Shown: in pieces, positions 8,832-18,042 of the stretch | Layout: each line of letters opens with the position of its first letter | Numbering within the stretch: the stretch's first letter is position 1 | Assembly (NCBI GenBank): GCA_002702065.1 | Contig: NZXX01000012.1 | Coordinates: forward strand, 434,001-498,000 | Length of the DNA: 64,000 bases | Reading direction: 5' to 3' | Origin: Anaerolineaceae bacterium | GTDB taxonomy: Bacteria > Chloroflexota > Anaerolineae > Aggregatilineales > Phototrophicaceae | Program-made: the position numbers and the translations under genes | The notes under the pieces: generated by a model | Databases searched by the model: none | What the model saw: only the letters and a program-made list of their open reading frames with translations | What the model was told of the DNA's origin: nothing

Positions 8832-9737
8832 ATGCCCTGGCGTTTGCATGTGACGAACCGGGCGATTCAGCGTCTGGACGTCCTGAATGACACAAATCAA
8901 TCTTTGTTAGTGGTCTGGACTCAACCGGGCCGGGTTTCCTACGTCGATCTGGAATCCGGCATGATGCTGGGCGAAAAGCGCCTGCCGGACCTGGCCAACC
9001 GCACCTCACAGCACTGGCAGACTCTGCTGCCGGATGTCCCGGCCCCCAATGATGCGTATCCACCGGTGCTGGCCGGGCAGGGCGTGCTGGTGTTTTTAAC
9101 TCCGGGGCAGGATCAGCGCCTGTATCATTACCCGCGTTCCGGCGAATTGTATCTGGTGAGCAGCAGCAGCGAGACGCGCCTCGGTCAGGAGCACCGCTAT
9201 CGAGCCGTGGACCTGGCACGCGAAACGGGCATGATTGCCGCGGTCGACCTGGCCGGGCGGCTGCATGTTTTCCACCATGCGACCCCGGCAGGTGTGCATG
9301 AACTGGGGCTGAACCCATCTGCCACGGAAACCATCACGGCGGTCGCGATTGCCAAGCGTAACTTTTTTGTTGCGGCGGGCCGTACCCTGCTGCGGGTGGA
9401 TGCGGATGGACGGGTGCAAAAACGGCTGCAACTGCACTATGCGCTGGGGGCGTTTGCCTGTTCGCCAGCCGGTGATCTGCTGGTGTGCAGCGACCGGGAC
9501 ACGAACGTGATCCGTGTGTACGACAGTACCAGTTTGTCCCCGCTGCATCAGCGCCATGCCGTTGATCTGGTCGCACGGGCGACGCAGGTCCAGTTGATCG
9601 CGGATTTGCCCCCGGTGATGGTCGTCCTCAACAACCTGTCGATTGGTGATAATGGTCTGCTGGCGTTCGCGCTGGGCGGTGTGGTCTGTGCGACGGACAT
9701 CACCCAGATGCTGGCTATTCCCCGCCCCGTCACCTGA
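8832..9737 (+). CDS. Hypothetical protein, probable beta-propeller
   Basis: A soluble 301-residue protein with repeated strand-turn blocks resembling WD40/YVTN propeller blades (VVWTQPGRVSYVDLESG, MIAAVDLAGRLHVFHH, LLVCSDRDTNVIRVYDST). No signal peptide is visible, so it is likely cytosolic. No enzyme motif is seen. The start has a CAGGA ribosome site and three 11-bp tandem repeats just upstream. It precedes the sigma-factor operon by 44 bases on the same strand. Confidence 0.55.
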   Translation: MPWRLHVTNRAIQRLDVLNDTNQSLLVVWTQPGRVSYVDLESGMMLGEKRLPDLANRTSQHWQTLLPDVPAPNDAYPPVLAGQGVLVFLTPGQDQRLYHYPRSGELYLVSSSSETRLGQEHRYRAVDLARETGMIAAVDLAGRLHVFHHATPAGVHELGLNPSATETITAVAIAKRNFFVAAGRTLLRVDADGRVQKRLQLHYALGAFACSPAGDLLVCSDRDTNVIRVYDSTSLSPLHQRHAVDLVARATQVQLIADLPPVMVVLNNLSIGDNGLLAFALGGVVCATDITQMLAIPRPVT

Positions 9738-9740
9738 TTC

Positions 9741-9775
9741 GGGAACCACATCCATGTGGCCGGTGTAGTATCCCG
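9741..9775 (+). promoter_or_regulatory. Possible ECF-type promoter or operator upstream of the sigma gene
   Basis: GGGAACC is followed at promoter-like spacing by TGTAGT. Inside lies an inverted repeat CCACAT-CC-ATGTGG (9746-9759). GGAAC-type -35 elements are common for ECF sigma factors, which often transcribe their own genes. Weak evidence only. Confidence 0.25.
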
Positions 9776-9781
9776 GATTGT

Positions 9782-10363
9782 GTGCGTACCAGGAAAGCGC
9801 CAGATGTGGATGTGATTGAGCGCGCCCTGAACGGCGATGAACAAGCATACCAGACAATTGTCGAGGCCCATCGGGAAGCGGTGTTCCGGCTGGCTTACCT
9901 GCTGCTGGGCGACGCGGATGATGCCGAAGATATCGCGCAGGAGACGTTTATTCGTGCCCTGCGCTACCTGCACCGCTACGACCGGGACCGCCCGCTGCGC
10001 CCCTGGCTGCTGCGCATCAGCAGTAATCTGGCCCGCAACCGGCGGCGTTCGCTGGGTCGTTACTGGTCTGCCTTGCAGCGTCTGGCCGGTTATGCGCCGA
10101 CCGAGAATCCCGTCACCCCCGAAAACCGGTCGATGCAGGCCGCCGAAGCCGATGCATTGTGGCAGGCGGTCCGCTGTCTGAAACCCCCGGAGCAGGAAAT
10201 TATTTACCTCCGCTATTTTCTCGAACTTTCCGTGACCGAAACCGCCGAGGCGCTTGACGTGCAGCCCGGTACGGTCAAGTCGCGGCTGCACCGGGCTTTG
10301 AATCGTTTACGCGAGGTCGTGAAACATGATTACCCGGAACTGGTGGATGTTTATGAAGGATGA
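9782..10363 (+). CDS. ECF-type RNA polymerase sigma factor
   Basis: A 193-residue sigma-70 family protein of the extracytoplasmic-function group. Region 2 includes AYLLLGDADDAEDIAQETF (about residues 39-57), and region 4 has IIYLRYFLELSVTETAEALDVQPGTVKSRLHRAL (about 140-173), a clear helix-turn-helix for -35 recognition. Start is GTG at 9782; no in-frame ATG exists near it. Its stop overlaps the start of the next gene by 11 bases, the usual sigma/anti-sigma coupling. Confidence 0.92.
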   Translation: MRTRKAPDVDVIERALNGDEQAYQTIVEAHREAVFRLAYLLLGDADDAEDIAQETFIRALRYLHRYDRDRPLRPWLLRISSNLARNRRRSLGRYWSALQRLAGYAPTENPVTPENRSMQAAEADALWQAVRCLKPPEQEIIYLRYFLELSVTETAEALDVQPGTVKSRLHRALNRLREVVKHDYPELVDVYEG

Positions 10364-11018
10364 CTTTGAACGTCAGGTCCAGCGGATTGCCCGGCAGTTT
10401 GAGTATCCGCCGACTCCGGTCGTGCGCGCGCGGGTGCAGCGCGGGCCGCGGTATGGCCGTGCGCTGGCTGCTGTAGCTGTGCTGGTGGTGGTCATTCTGA
10501 TAACCCCGGTACGGGCCACGCTGCTCGACTGGCTGCGCATTGGGGTGATTACCATTTATCCGGACTCAGCACCAGTGGTCACGCCGCTGCCTTCCCTGCT
10601 GCATCTGTATGGCGAAACAACGCTGGCAGACGTGCAGCAGGCCGTTGATTTTGACCTGCGCCTGCCTGCCGGATTTGGCCCGCCGGATCATGTCTACGAA
10701 CAGTCGGCTGATGGCCAGGCGGTGGTGCTGGTGTGGTTGTCGACATCAGACCGACCCGCGATCAGCCTGTATCAATTTGGCCCGGAAAGCAATGCTTATG
10801 GCAAGTTTCTGGACGTACACGAAGATGCAGCCGTCAACGGTCAGCCAGCCGCGTGGGCGGATCTGCCTCACCGCTTACAGTATGATGATGGACGCCAGCT
10901 CCAGAGTTTTCTGATTGAGGGGAATGTGCTGATCTGGCGTGAAGGGCGCATCACCTACCGGCTGGAATCCGAATTGACGCTGCAAGCAGCCATTGCCATC
11001 GCCGAATCGTTGCAATGA
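10353..11018 (+). CDS. Anti-sigma-factor-like membrane protein
   Basis: A 221-residue protein with a short cytoplasmic N-terminus, one membrane helix (about residues 34-54, ALAAVAVLVVVILITPV), and an extracytoplasmic domain that includes LPAGFGPPDHVYEQ, a pattern seen in DUF4367-like domains of anti-sigma factors. No zinc-finger HxxxCxxC is present. It overlaps the sigma gene by 11 bases at ATG 10353, which I prefer to the in-frame ATG at 10326. By position it should bind and restrain the sigma factor; this is inference. Confidence 0.6.
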   Translation: MKDDFERQVQRIARQFEYPPTPVVRARVQRGPRYGRALAAVAVLVVVILITPVRATLLDWLRIGVITIYPDSAPVVTPLPSLLHLYGETTLADVQQAVDFDLRLPAGFGPPDHVYEQSADGQAVVLVWLSTSDRPAISLYQFGPESNAYGKFLDVHEDAAVNGQPAAWADLPHRLQYDDGRQLQSFLIEGNVLIWREGRITYRLESELTLQAAIAIAESLQ

Positions 11019-11082
11019 TGGAACCGGCGCTGCCCGGCAGGTGTAAACCTTGTGATATTCAACTGACAGGGAGGATACCGCT

Positions 11083-12282
11083 ATGCGTACCCGTTTCATC
11101 TGGATGATGGGCATGGTCCTGCTGCTGACGGCTCTGCCCGTTTGGGCCAAAGGACAGTCGGATCGGATTGTGCTGACCGGCCCCACTATTGATGGCGAAG
11201 TGATCGTGTCGAACCCGCAAATGGTTGCGCTGCTGTCGATGGGGCGGCTGGAAGATTTCAACCAGCGCGTTGACCAGCCAGCGTTGACCGAGGATGCGCC
11301 CTATTATGAATTGGAACGCCAGTATGAAATTCCGGCGGGGCGGTTCCAGACCTTTGACCGTGTGCGTTACTACCCGGTCGAAGGTACGCAGCCGAGCTAT
11401 ATCCATTATTTAGGCATCGTCAACGGTTCCAGTGAGTACGACAACCGCTGGTTCATGGCCCGGCCCCAGGCGCGGGTCGCGTTCGAAACGTTGTTCGATT
11501 CGGCAGCACAGCCTTACATCGCGTTGATGCGGGCGTCGGGGCAGATTACATTTGCGGATCCGGTCACACTGGAAGATGTGGCGGTGATCGAGGCGTTTGA
11601 GTACGAGCGCCCCCTGTCTGGCTTTGTGGACAGCGCGGATGTGGATACCTTTTATATGGAAGCGGAACAGGCCGGTTTTACCGAAACATACCGTGTGAAT
11701 CTGGCGACGGGCACCGTTTGCCCGGTGGATGTGCTGCCCCCATCAGCCGGGTTTATGACGGGTTCGTTATGGATTGCGGGGTTGATGGCGGAAAATGTCG
11801 CCCGGCAGGAAGCGATGACCGGCACGTGGCTGGAAGGGATTGATGTGTTTGGCGACGGGCTGGTGCTGCTGCATCACCCGCTGGGGCGCTACCATGCCTA
11901 CGACTATGGCGCGGAAGACCGGGGCCAGCTTGATGGCGGAATTCTGGTTTACGCGCAGGATGACAACCAGCTTGTCGACCAATGGCAGCCGGACATCGGT
12001 TTTGCGCAGGTGATCGCGGGTGATAACACGCTGTACGCTGTGGCCGCACCCCGTCATGATACGGCGGTGACCCTGTACGCGCTGGACAGTTACAGTGGTG
12101 AAATCATCGGCACACGTCAGCTTGACGAGGATCGGTGGTCGGTGGGGTATGGGGTACTGGACCTGAGCGCACTGGACGGTGAACCGCTCAAACTCAACGT
12201 GCAGTATCAATGCCAGCTTGACGCATGGGAGGTGGCGCAGATGTTCCGCTACCCGATGTCATTCACGGCTGCCAGCCAATGA
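11083..12282 (+). CDS. Secreted hypothetical protein of the sigma-factor operon
   Basis: A 399-residue protein with a cleavable signal peptide (residues 1-22, ending LPVWAKG). The mature part is acidic and beta-rich, with blocks such as LVLLHHPLGRYHAYDYG and LYALDSYSGEIIGTRQL that resemble propeller blades. A good ribosome site (GGGAGGA) precedes the ATG, and the gene lies 64 bases after the anti-sigma-like gene. I recognise no family. Co-location suggests it is a target or sensor part of the sigma system. Confidence 0.55.
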   Translation: MRTRFIWMMGMVLLLTALPVWAKGQSDRIVLTGPTIDGEVIVSNPQMVALLSMGRLEDFNQRVDQPALTEDAPYYELERQYEIPAGRFQTFDRVRYYPVEGTQPSYIHYLGIVNGSSEYDNRWFMARPQARVAFETLFDSAAQPYIALMRASGQITFADPVTLEDVAVIEAFEYERPLSGFVDSADVDTFYMEAEQAGFTETYRVNLATGTVCPVDVLPPSAGFMTGSLWIAGLMAENVARQEAMTGTWLEGIDVFGDGLVLLHHPLGRYHAYDYGAEDRGQLDGGILVYAQDDNQLVDQWQPDIGFAQVIAGDNTLYAVAAPRHDTAVTLYALDSYSGEIIGTRQLDEDRWSVGYGVLDLSALDGEPLKLNVQYQCQLDAWEVAQMFRYPMSFTAASQ

Positions 12283-12283
12283 G

Positions 12284-12493
12284 TCAGACACGCGGCAGGG
12301 GTTCGGTTGGTGGCGGGGGTGGGGGTGGCTCGCCAAAAGCGAGGATGGCCGGCCACAGCACCATGGTCAGAAAGGCGATGATGATGATGATGGCGATAAT
12401 GGCATAAACAATGCGCCAGGGCGTCCAGAACGGCGGGTGATCTTCTTCGATGAAAATCTCCGGCTGTTCTGGCTGCTCGTGCGGGTCAATCAT
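12284..12493 (-). CDS. Small single-pass membrane protein
   Basis: A 69-residue protein with an acidic N-terminus, one strongly hydrophobic helix rich in isoleucine (residues 29-50) and a proline-rich tail with seven consecutive prolines. Its ATG overlaps the stop of the upstream gene by four bases (ATGA), so translation is probably coupled. Family unknown. Confidence 0.6.
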   Translation of the reverse strand: MIDPHEQPEQPEIFIEEDHPPFWTPWRIVYAIIAIIIIIAFLTMVLWPAILAFGEPPPPPPPTEPLPRV

Positions 12494-13245
12494 GTTTCCT
12501 CGACCAGCGCTCGCTGCGGGAACACCATTTTTTCCAGTGTGCGGGTGCCACGTAACAGTGTCATCCGGTTTGCCCGTTCGAAGTCGTTGTGCAGGTCGCG
12601 CACCCGGCTCAGCTGCATTTTGGCAGGTTCGAGATTATACAGGGCAATGGTCAGGGCATTTTCGCCCACGGCCAGCACCAGCCAGTGACCGTTACCCAGC
12701 GCTTTGCGGGCCAGCCCGGTGTGGGGGCGTTGGTCCTTGTTAAACAACGTAGCCAGCACCGGTTCGATGTCGTCCATATCGGGCTGACGCGGGCCGCCCA
12801 TCATCAGCGGCGTCGCCCAATTCAGACGATACACCATAAAATACAGGCAGCGCGCCACAAAATGATCGCGCAAAAAGGCGGTCTGCCCACCGGACCGCAG
12901 CACCTGTTTCCACGCGTCGCTGCCGGGGTTGCGTTCGACAATGCGCTCGATGATCATCCGCTGTTCGTCGTACCGCCCATAGATCGCGTTGAACTGGGTA
13001 CGGTTGATCTTGCCTGCCGCGAACTCGCCGGCCACATCTTCCATCTTCTTGCGCAGCGTATCCAATGCCAGCACCGAGTCGGGCGACCCATTAACGGGTT
13101 CCTTGCGGCTGTTTGGTGTAATGGTTGGGTCTGCCAGCGGTTTTTGCTCGACCGAGGCGGTTTCCGGGTGTTGCGGGCGAATCGGCGAGCGCAGGACGTT
13201 GTTGGGCTGCGGGTTGGATGATTTGGGGGTAGGTTTGTCGTTCAC
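12490..13245 (-). CDS. Hypothetical protein with disordered N-terminus
   Basis: A 251-residue soluble protein. Residues 1-60 are Pro/Asn/Ser-rich and probably disordered. Residues 62-110 look helical (LDTLRKKMEDVAGEFAAGKINRTQFNAIYG), and the C-terminal half has WLVLAVGENALTIALYNLEPAKMQ, which resembles a roadblock-like beta sheet. No catalytic motif is seen. It is translationally coupled to a small membrane protein, suggesting a membrane-recruited complex. Family unknown. Confidence 0.55.
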   Translation of the reverse strand: MNDKPTPKSSNPQPNNVLRSPIRPQHPETASVEQKPLADPTITPNSRKEPVNGSPDSVLALDTLRKKMEDVAGEFAAGKINRTQFNAIYGRYDEQRMIIERIVERNPGSDAWKQVLRSGGQTAFLRDHFVARCLYFMVYRLNWATPLMMGGPRQPDMDDIEPVLATLFNKDQRPHTGLARKALGNGHWLVLAVGENALTIALYNLEPAKMQLSRVRDLHNDFERANRMTLLRGTRTLEKMVFPQRALVEET

Positions 13246-13360
13246 TGGCGTGTTCGGTTGTGTGCTTCCCGGCGAATGATAAATGTATCATACCATACAA
13301 TGTTCTGGCTAAAATATGCGTTATACTCACGCTGTTTATGTGCATACACCGATGGAAATC

Positions 13361-14335
13361 CGCATGTTCCAGCCTGTACATTTTGGCCTTTATTTTACAG
13401 AATCTCACGTCCGAAATGCTCGCTCCTTGCAGGGTACTGAGCCTTTTCGCGCGGCATGGGCCTTGCTGCATCAGCGCAAACCACTCGATTTGTTGGGGCT
13501 GGCGCAGTGGCACGGCCTGCTCTATCGTTTTGACGATGACGAAGAAGCTGGCGCACGAACGGTCGGCATCCTCCAGCAGGATGACCTGACCCCGGCCCAT
13601 CCATCCAGCAGGCTTGAAACCATCGCGGCGGCGCTGACGCAGGCGCAGTGTTTTGAGCTGGTGCGAGATCATCCGGCGGCATTCGACCGGCAGGGCTGGC
13701 TGGAGCGATTCGCCTTGACGGTGGACGCGCTCAATCAGGACGGGTCCGATTGGCTGCATGTCGAGCAGTTGTGGCTGAACGCGCTGAACTTGGCGGCCAG
13801 TATCGTCCTGGAACAGGAGGCCCCTTTCTGGCAGGCGGTGGATGCATTCAAAGATGTGATCCGGCGGGATGTGCATCCCGATGGTTACATTCGCCGGTCG
13901 GCACCGGGGCCAGCGGGCGAAAGTCTGGTTCGGATGCTATTGTCGGCACAGGCGCTTATTCTGACGGCGGAAATGGCGCTGCACGCTGGTGAGGACCTGT
14001 GGGCATTCACCGAGCGCGGGGTATCTGCCCTGACCCCGACACCCTATCTGCTGTATTACTACTATTATCCCGAAAAATGGCGCTGGGATGCCGAGATTGA
14101 AGGCGATGCCGTGCCGGATGAAGGCGAGAGTCATCTGGAGATCGAGGCGGTGCAGGCGCTGTACAAACGCCATGCCGGGTTGTGGGAGATGTCGCAACAT
14201 CGCAACTGGTCCAAGGACCGCCAGATCTTGTTGGATGAAATTCGCCCGGTGCAGGATCAGTGGGGTGGGGGGCTGGTCACGCTGTCGCATGGGGTAATCG
14301 CGCCTAAACGCAAACGTTTCGGGTTATTTTCATGA
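13361..14335 (+). CDS. Alginate-lyase-like (alpha/alpha-toroid) protein
   Basis: A helical protein of 324 residues from ATG 13361 (ATGs at 13349 and 13316 are possible). A helical stretch at about residues 165-240, with DVHPDGYIRRSAPGPAGESL, A..LILTAEMALHAGEDLWAF and YYPEKWRW, resembles the C-terminal part of alginate-lyase-like domains that act on uronate polysaccharides. There is no signal peptide, which is odd for a lyase, and the usual N-terminal half is reduced. Substrate and activity are therefore uncertain; a non-enzymatic toroid is possible. Confidence 0.45.
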   Translation, partial: RMFQPVHFGLYFTESHVRNARSLQGTEPFRAAWALLHQRKPLDLLGLAQWHGLLYRFDDDEEAGARTVGILQQDDLTPAHPSSRLETIAAALTQAQCFELVRDHPAAFDRQGWLERFALTVDALNQDGSDWLHVEQLWLNALNLAASIVLEQEAPFWQAVDAFKDVIRRDVHPDGYIRRSAPGPAGESLVRMLLSAQALILTAEMALHAGEDLWAFTERGVSALTPTPYLLYYYYYPEKWRWDAEIEGDAVPDEGESHLEIEAVQALYKRHAGLWEMSQHRNWSKDRQILLDEIRPVQDQWGGGLVTLSHGVIAPKRKRFGLFS

Positions 14336-14422
14336 AACCAAGCCCGAAAATTTACGTTTTTCATCTTTTGTACGAACAGCATACCCATTTTTAACCTAAA
14401 ATAAATCAGGAGGAAGGGATCA

Positions 14423-15814
14423 TTGACCTATGCGGCTGTCACCTCAGAGGTAGTTGCTCGCCTTGGAACGCTGGTAGGGGAGGAAAATCTCAGCACTGCG
14501 CAGGCCGTGCTCGACCTGCATGCCCATGACCAGTCTTTTCATGCACCCCATCGCGGCGAGGTTGTGGTCTGGCCCCAGACGGGTGAGCAGGTGGCTGAGG
14601 TGCTTCGCTTGGCCAACAGCCTGCTTATTCCGGTAACGCCCTGGGGCGTGGGCACATCACTGGAAGGCAATCCTATTCCCCTGCATGGTGGCATTTTGCT
14701 GTCGCTAGAACGCATGAAACGGATCATCGAGGTTCATGCCGATGACTTTCAGGTGACGGTTGAACCGGGCATCGGGCACAAGGACCTGAATGCGCATCTG
14801 GCACGGTTTGGTCTGTTTTTTGCGCCGGACCCCGGTGCCAACGCTTCTATTGGCGGCATGCTGGCGAATAATGCGGCTGGTATCCGCACGGTGCGGTACG
14901 GCGCGAGCAAGGACAATGTGCTGCAAATGCGGGTGGCGCTGGCGGATGGCCGCCTGATCCGCGTCGGGTCGCGGTCGGTTAAACAATCGGCTGGTTATGA
15001 TCTGCTGCATCTGTTTGTCGGCAGCGAAGGGACATTAGGGGTGATTACCGAGGCGACGCTGAAGCTGCACGCCGTAACTGAATATATGGGGGCGGCGCTG
15101 GCGGCCTTCCAGACGGTAGCCGATGCGGTGCAGGCGGTCGTCGCTATTCGTGGCAGCGGGCTGGACCCGGCAGCGCTGGAGTTTATCGACGCGGCCCACG
15201 CGGCGATGCTGCGCGAAGCGGAAGGCGTGAACCTGACCGATCATCCGACGCTGTTTATGGAATTCCATGCAGCCCATACCGATGCGCTGGCGATGAATCT
15301 GGCGATGGTGCAGGAAATCTGCGCTGATCTGGACGCGGTGCATTTTCATGCGACCACCGACGCCGCCGAGCGCCGCAAGCTGTGGCATGCCCGCCATGCC
15401 AGCTACGAAATCAGCGTGCGCCAGTTCCCCGGCAAGAAACTCTATCTGGGGGATGTGTCGGTGCCGATCAGCGCCTATCCCGAATTGATTGGCTATATCG
15501 AGCAGGTGCGCGAGGAATGTGCCGTACCGCTGTATCTGATCGGCCATGCGGGGGATGGCAACATTCATGTCGAAATGCCCTATGAAACCGATGCGGAATA
15601 TGCCCGCTGCGCCGACATCAATGCTCGCATCGTGCGCAAGGCACAGGACTTGAACGGCACTGCAACCGGTGAGCATGGGGTCGGGCTGGGGAAGGCAAAG
15701 TATATGCGCTACGAACACGGGGAAGCGCTCGATGTGATGCAGGCAATCAAGCAAACCCTGGATCCAAACAATATCCTGAATCCTGGAAAAATCTTTCCGC
15801 ATGACATCGGCTGA
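14423..15814 (+). CDS. FAD-linked oxidase, glycolate oxidase GlcD / D-lactate dehydrogenase type
   Basis: A 463-residue flavoprotein with a PCMH-type FAD-binding domain (residues 45-225): VVWPQTGEQVAEVLRLAN, GVGTSLEGN and the FAD-phosphate loop DPGANASIGGMLANNAAG. The C-terminal cap ends with GEHGVGLGKAKYM and DPNNILNPGKIFP, the classic GlcD/DLD signature. It oxidises D-2-hydroxyacids such as glycolate or D-lactate. Start is TTG at 14423, five bases after AGGAGGAAGG. Its last 14 bases overlap the start of the HEAT-repeat gene. No GlcE or GlcF partner is present, so a single-subunit D-lactate dehydrogenase type is likely. Confidence 0.85.
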   Translation: MTYAAVTSEVVARLGTLVGEENLSTAQAVLDLHAHDQSFHAPHRGEVVVWPQTGEQVAEVLRLANSLLIPVTPWGVGTSLEGNPIPLHGGILLSLERMKRIIEVHADDFQVTVEPGIGHKDLNAHLARFGLFFAPDPGANASIGGMLANNAAGIRTVRYGASKDNVLQMRVALADGRLIRVGSRSVKQSAGYDLLHLFVGSEGTLGVITEATLKLHAVTEYMGAALAAFQTVADAVQAVVAIRGSGLDPAALEFIDAAHAAMLREAEGVNLTDHPTLFMEFHAAHTDALAMNLAMVQEICADLDAVHFHATTDAAERRKLWHARHASYEISVRQFPGKKLYLGDVSVPISAYPELIGYIEQVREECAVPLYLIGHAGDGNIHVEMPYETDAEYARCADINARIVRKAQDLNGTATGEHGVGLGKAKYMRYEHGEALDVMQAIKQTLDPNNILNPGKIFPHDIG

Positions 15815-16574
15815 TAGTGAGCAAATCCACGCGCTGATCCGCAGCCTGTGCGACGACTATTCAGCGGATGCGGCAAATGCGCTGGAGGTCATGGGCGAGA
15901 CGGCTGTCCGCCCCCTCCGTGATGTGCTGCGGCGTACTGACCTCGACCCCTACGCCCACGACACCTTTGCCGAAATTCTGGTGAATATCCTGCTCCGGCT
16001 GGATTGGCGCTGCCGGGTGGATATTATGGCCGGTTTGCTGGAACATGAAAACGCGGATGTCCGGCGGCGGGCGGCGCGGGGTATGGGCCTGGCCAACGAC
16101 CAGCGAGCCGTGCACGTGCTGCGCATTGTGTTGTACGACCGTAATGATCTGGTGCGGCAGGCTGCTGCCGAAGCGCTGATTACCTTATGCTATGGGCGGG
16201 ACTGGGCCAGAGCGTGCCGGGCGGCCCTGTACGATGAAGACCGGCAGGTGCGCTATTGCGCGATTCGCCAGCTAGAGCACCTGCGCGCGACAGACGCGAT
16301 CATGGAAGCGACTTACAATGAAGACCCCATGATCCGGCAGATTGCGGTCTGGCATCTGGGACGTGTGCATGCACGCCGGGCCGTACCAGCGCTCATAGAC
16401 GCGCTGCAAGATCATGAAGTGGAAGTTCGGGGCGGTGCCGTCTGGGCTTTGGGCAACGCTGGCAATGCTGATGCAGTCGACGCGCTGACTGCCCTGCTCA
16501 AAGACCCGGAACCGGTTATTGTCCAACTGGTCGAAGAGGCCCTGCTGAAACTGCGTACCGCCCCATCGGCCTGA
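15801..16574 (+). CDS. HEAT-repeat protein (PBS lyase type)
   Basis: A 257-residue helical-repeat protein with repeats such as ENADVRRRAARGMGLANDQRAVHVLRIV and HEVEVRGGAVWALGNAGNADAVDALTALL, the phycobilisome-lyase/HEAT_2 style used for protein-protein contacts. It overlaps the GlcD-type oxidase gene by 14 bases in another frame, so translation is coupled and a role in assembly or regulation of that enzyme is plausible but unproven. Confidence 0.8.
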   Translation: MTSADSEQIHALIRSLCDDYSADAANALEVMGETAVRPLRDVLRRTDLDPYAHDTFAEILVNILLRLDWRCRVDIMAGLLEHENADVRRRAARGMGLANDQRAVHVLRIVLYDRNDLVRQAAAEALITLCYGRDWARACRAALYDEDRQVRYCAIRQLEHLRATDAIMEATYNEDPMIRQIAVWHLGRVHARRAVPALIDALQDHEVEVRGGAVWALGNAGNADAVDALTALLKDPEPVIVQLVEEALLKLRTAPSA

Positions 16575-16575
16575 G

Positions 16576-17943
16576 TCAGGCCATTTGACCCGCCAGAAAC
16601 AACCCCGCAATCGTCAGGTAAATAAACAGGCCCGTCGCGTCGACCAGCGTGGAAATCATCGGCGCGGAGACCACCGCAGCATCAATGCCCACCCGGTGCG
16701 CGATCATCGGGATCAACGCCCCGATGACGTTTGCCCAGGTACAGATCGCCACAATCGAAAAGCCAACCGTAACCGCCAGCAGAATGTTGCCATCCCAGAT
16801 ATAGGCTCTGGTGCCGGCGACAATGCTCAGGCCGATGCCCAGCAGCAGGCCGCCCATCAGTTCGCGGCGCAAAACGCGGAAAATATCGCCGAAGCGAATG
16901 TCGCGCACCGCCAGCCCACGAATAATGGTGGACACGGTTTGCGAGCCGGTATTGCCGCCCGTACCGATCAGCAGGGGGATATAAAACGAGAGCTGCACGA
17001 CGGCAGCCAGCTGCGCATCGAACAGACGCAGCACCGTACCGGTCAGCGTGTCGGCCACCATGAGCAGCAGCAGCCAGCCAAACCGGCTGCGCAGCACCCG
17101 AAACAGCGGAATCGTGAAGTAGGGCTGGTCGGTGCCGTCGCTCTCCACCGCGCCGAACCGCAGAATATCCTCTGTGTTTTCCTCGACCAGTACATCAATC
17201 ACGTCATCAACCGTGATAATGCCCAGCATGATCTGATTCTCGTCGACAACCGGGATGCCCATAAAATGATAATGCGCCACCGTGCGCGCCACCGTTTCCT
17301 GGTCGGTTTCCGGCAGCACAAAGACAATATCCGTTTCCATGAACTCTTCGATGCGTGTGTCAGGTCGCTGGCGCAGCAGCTCTCGCAGCGAAAATACGCC
17401 GATCAGCTTGTTGTCGTCGTCGAGCACGTACAGGTCGCTGACCGTCTCGACTTCTTCATCGACCCGTTGCAGGTATTGCAGGGCTTCGGCAGCCGTCAGG
17501 TCCTTGCCGACATGCACATACTTTTCGGTCATCAACAGACCGGCGCTTTCGGGCGGGTACTGCATCAGGCGCTGGACTTCGGCGGCGTCTTCGGTCTCCA
17601 TCGCCGCCAGCAGCTGGTCCTTCAGTTCGGGGACATCTTCCGTCAGAATTTCGACGGCATCATCCATCGGCAGTTCATCGAGGAGGTCGGCGGCTTCTTC
17701 AACGGGCAGCCGCACAAACAGCTCGCGCGTCGCGTCCTGGCCGACCCGGTCCAGCACTTCGGCCTGTGTTTCAATATCGAGCAGTTGAAAGACTTCGTAT
17801 CGCTGATCGGGTTCCAGCCGTTCCAGAACATCGGAAATATCGGCTGGGTGTTCCTCCGCCAGAATCTCGCGCAGGCTTTCGAGATGACCTTCTTCCAGGG
17901 CTTCGCGGACCTGGGGTTCCAGCCGTTCGAGGATCGTGGACAT
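16576..17943 (-). CDS. mgtE: Magnesium transporter MgtE
   Basis: A 455-residue protein with complete MgtE architecture: an acidic helical N-domain (residues 1-130), two CBS domains (about 135-255) and a C-terminal membrane domain with five helices including the conserved GTGGNTGSQTVSTIIRGLAV motif (about 315-335). MgtE dimers form Mg2+ channels gated by Mg2+ binding to the N and CBS domains. A GGAGGC ribosome site precedes the ATG. The long leader upstream can fold into a branched structure (see separate entry), so RNA-level control is possible. Confidence 0.95.
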   Translation of the reverse strand: MSTILERLEPQVREALEEGHLESLREILAEEHPADISDVLERLEPDQRYEVFQLLDIETQAEVLDRVGQDATRELFVRLPVEEAADLLDELPMDDAVEILTEDVPELKDQLLAAMETEDAAEVQRLMQYPPESAGLLMTEKYVHVGKDLTAAEALQYLQRVDEEVETVSDLYVLDDDNKLIGVFSLRELLRQRPDTRIEEFMETDIVFVLPETDQETVARTVAHYHFMGIPVVDENQIMLGIITVDDVIDVLVEENTEDILRFGAVESDGTDQPYFTIPLFRVLRSRFGWLLLLMVADTLTGTVLRLFDAQLAAVVQLSFYIPLLIGTGGNTGSQTVSTIIRGLAVRDIRFGDIFRVLRRELMGGLLLGIGLSIVAGTRAYIWDGNILLAVTVGFSIVAICTWANVIGALIPMIAHRVGIDAAVVSAPMISTLVDATGLFIYLTIAGLFLAGQMA

Positions 17944-18042
17944 TAAACTGCCTCCTTAATGGTGGGACACGACTCATCCGGGTGGATGACATCACGCCCG
18001 GCTCTGTGTAGTGGTTCAGATTGTCAGGTGGAAACAGAGTCT

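Noticed and set aside
16585-17946. A 453-codon frame on the plus strand opposite mgtE
   Set aside because: It mirrors the mgtE reading frame exactly, shows no family motif and has shadow-type composition.
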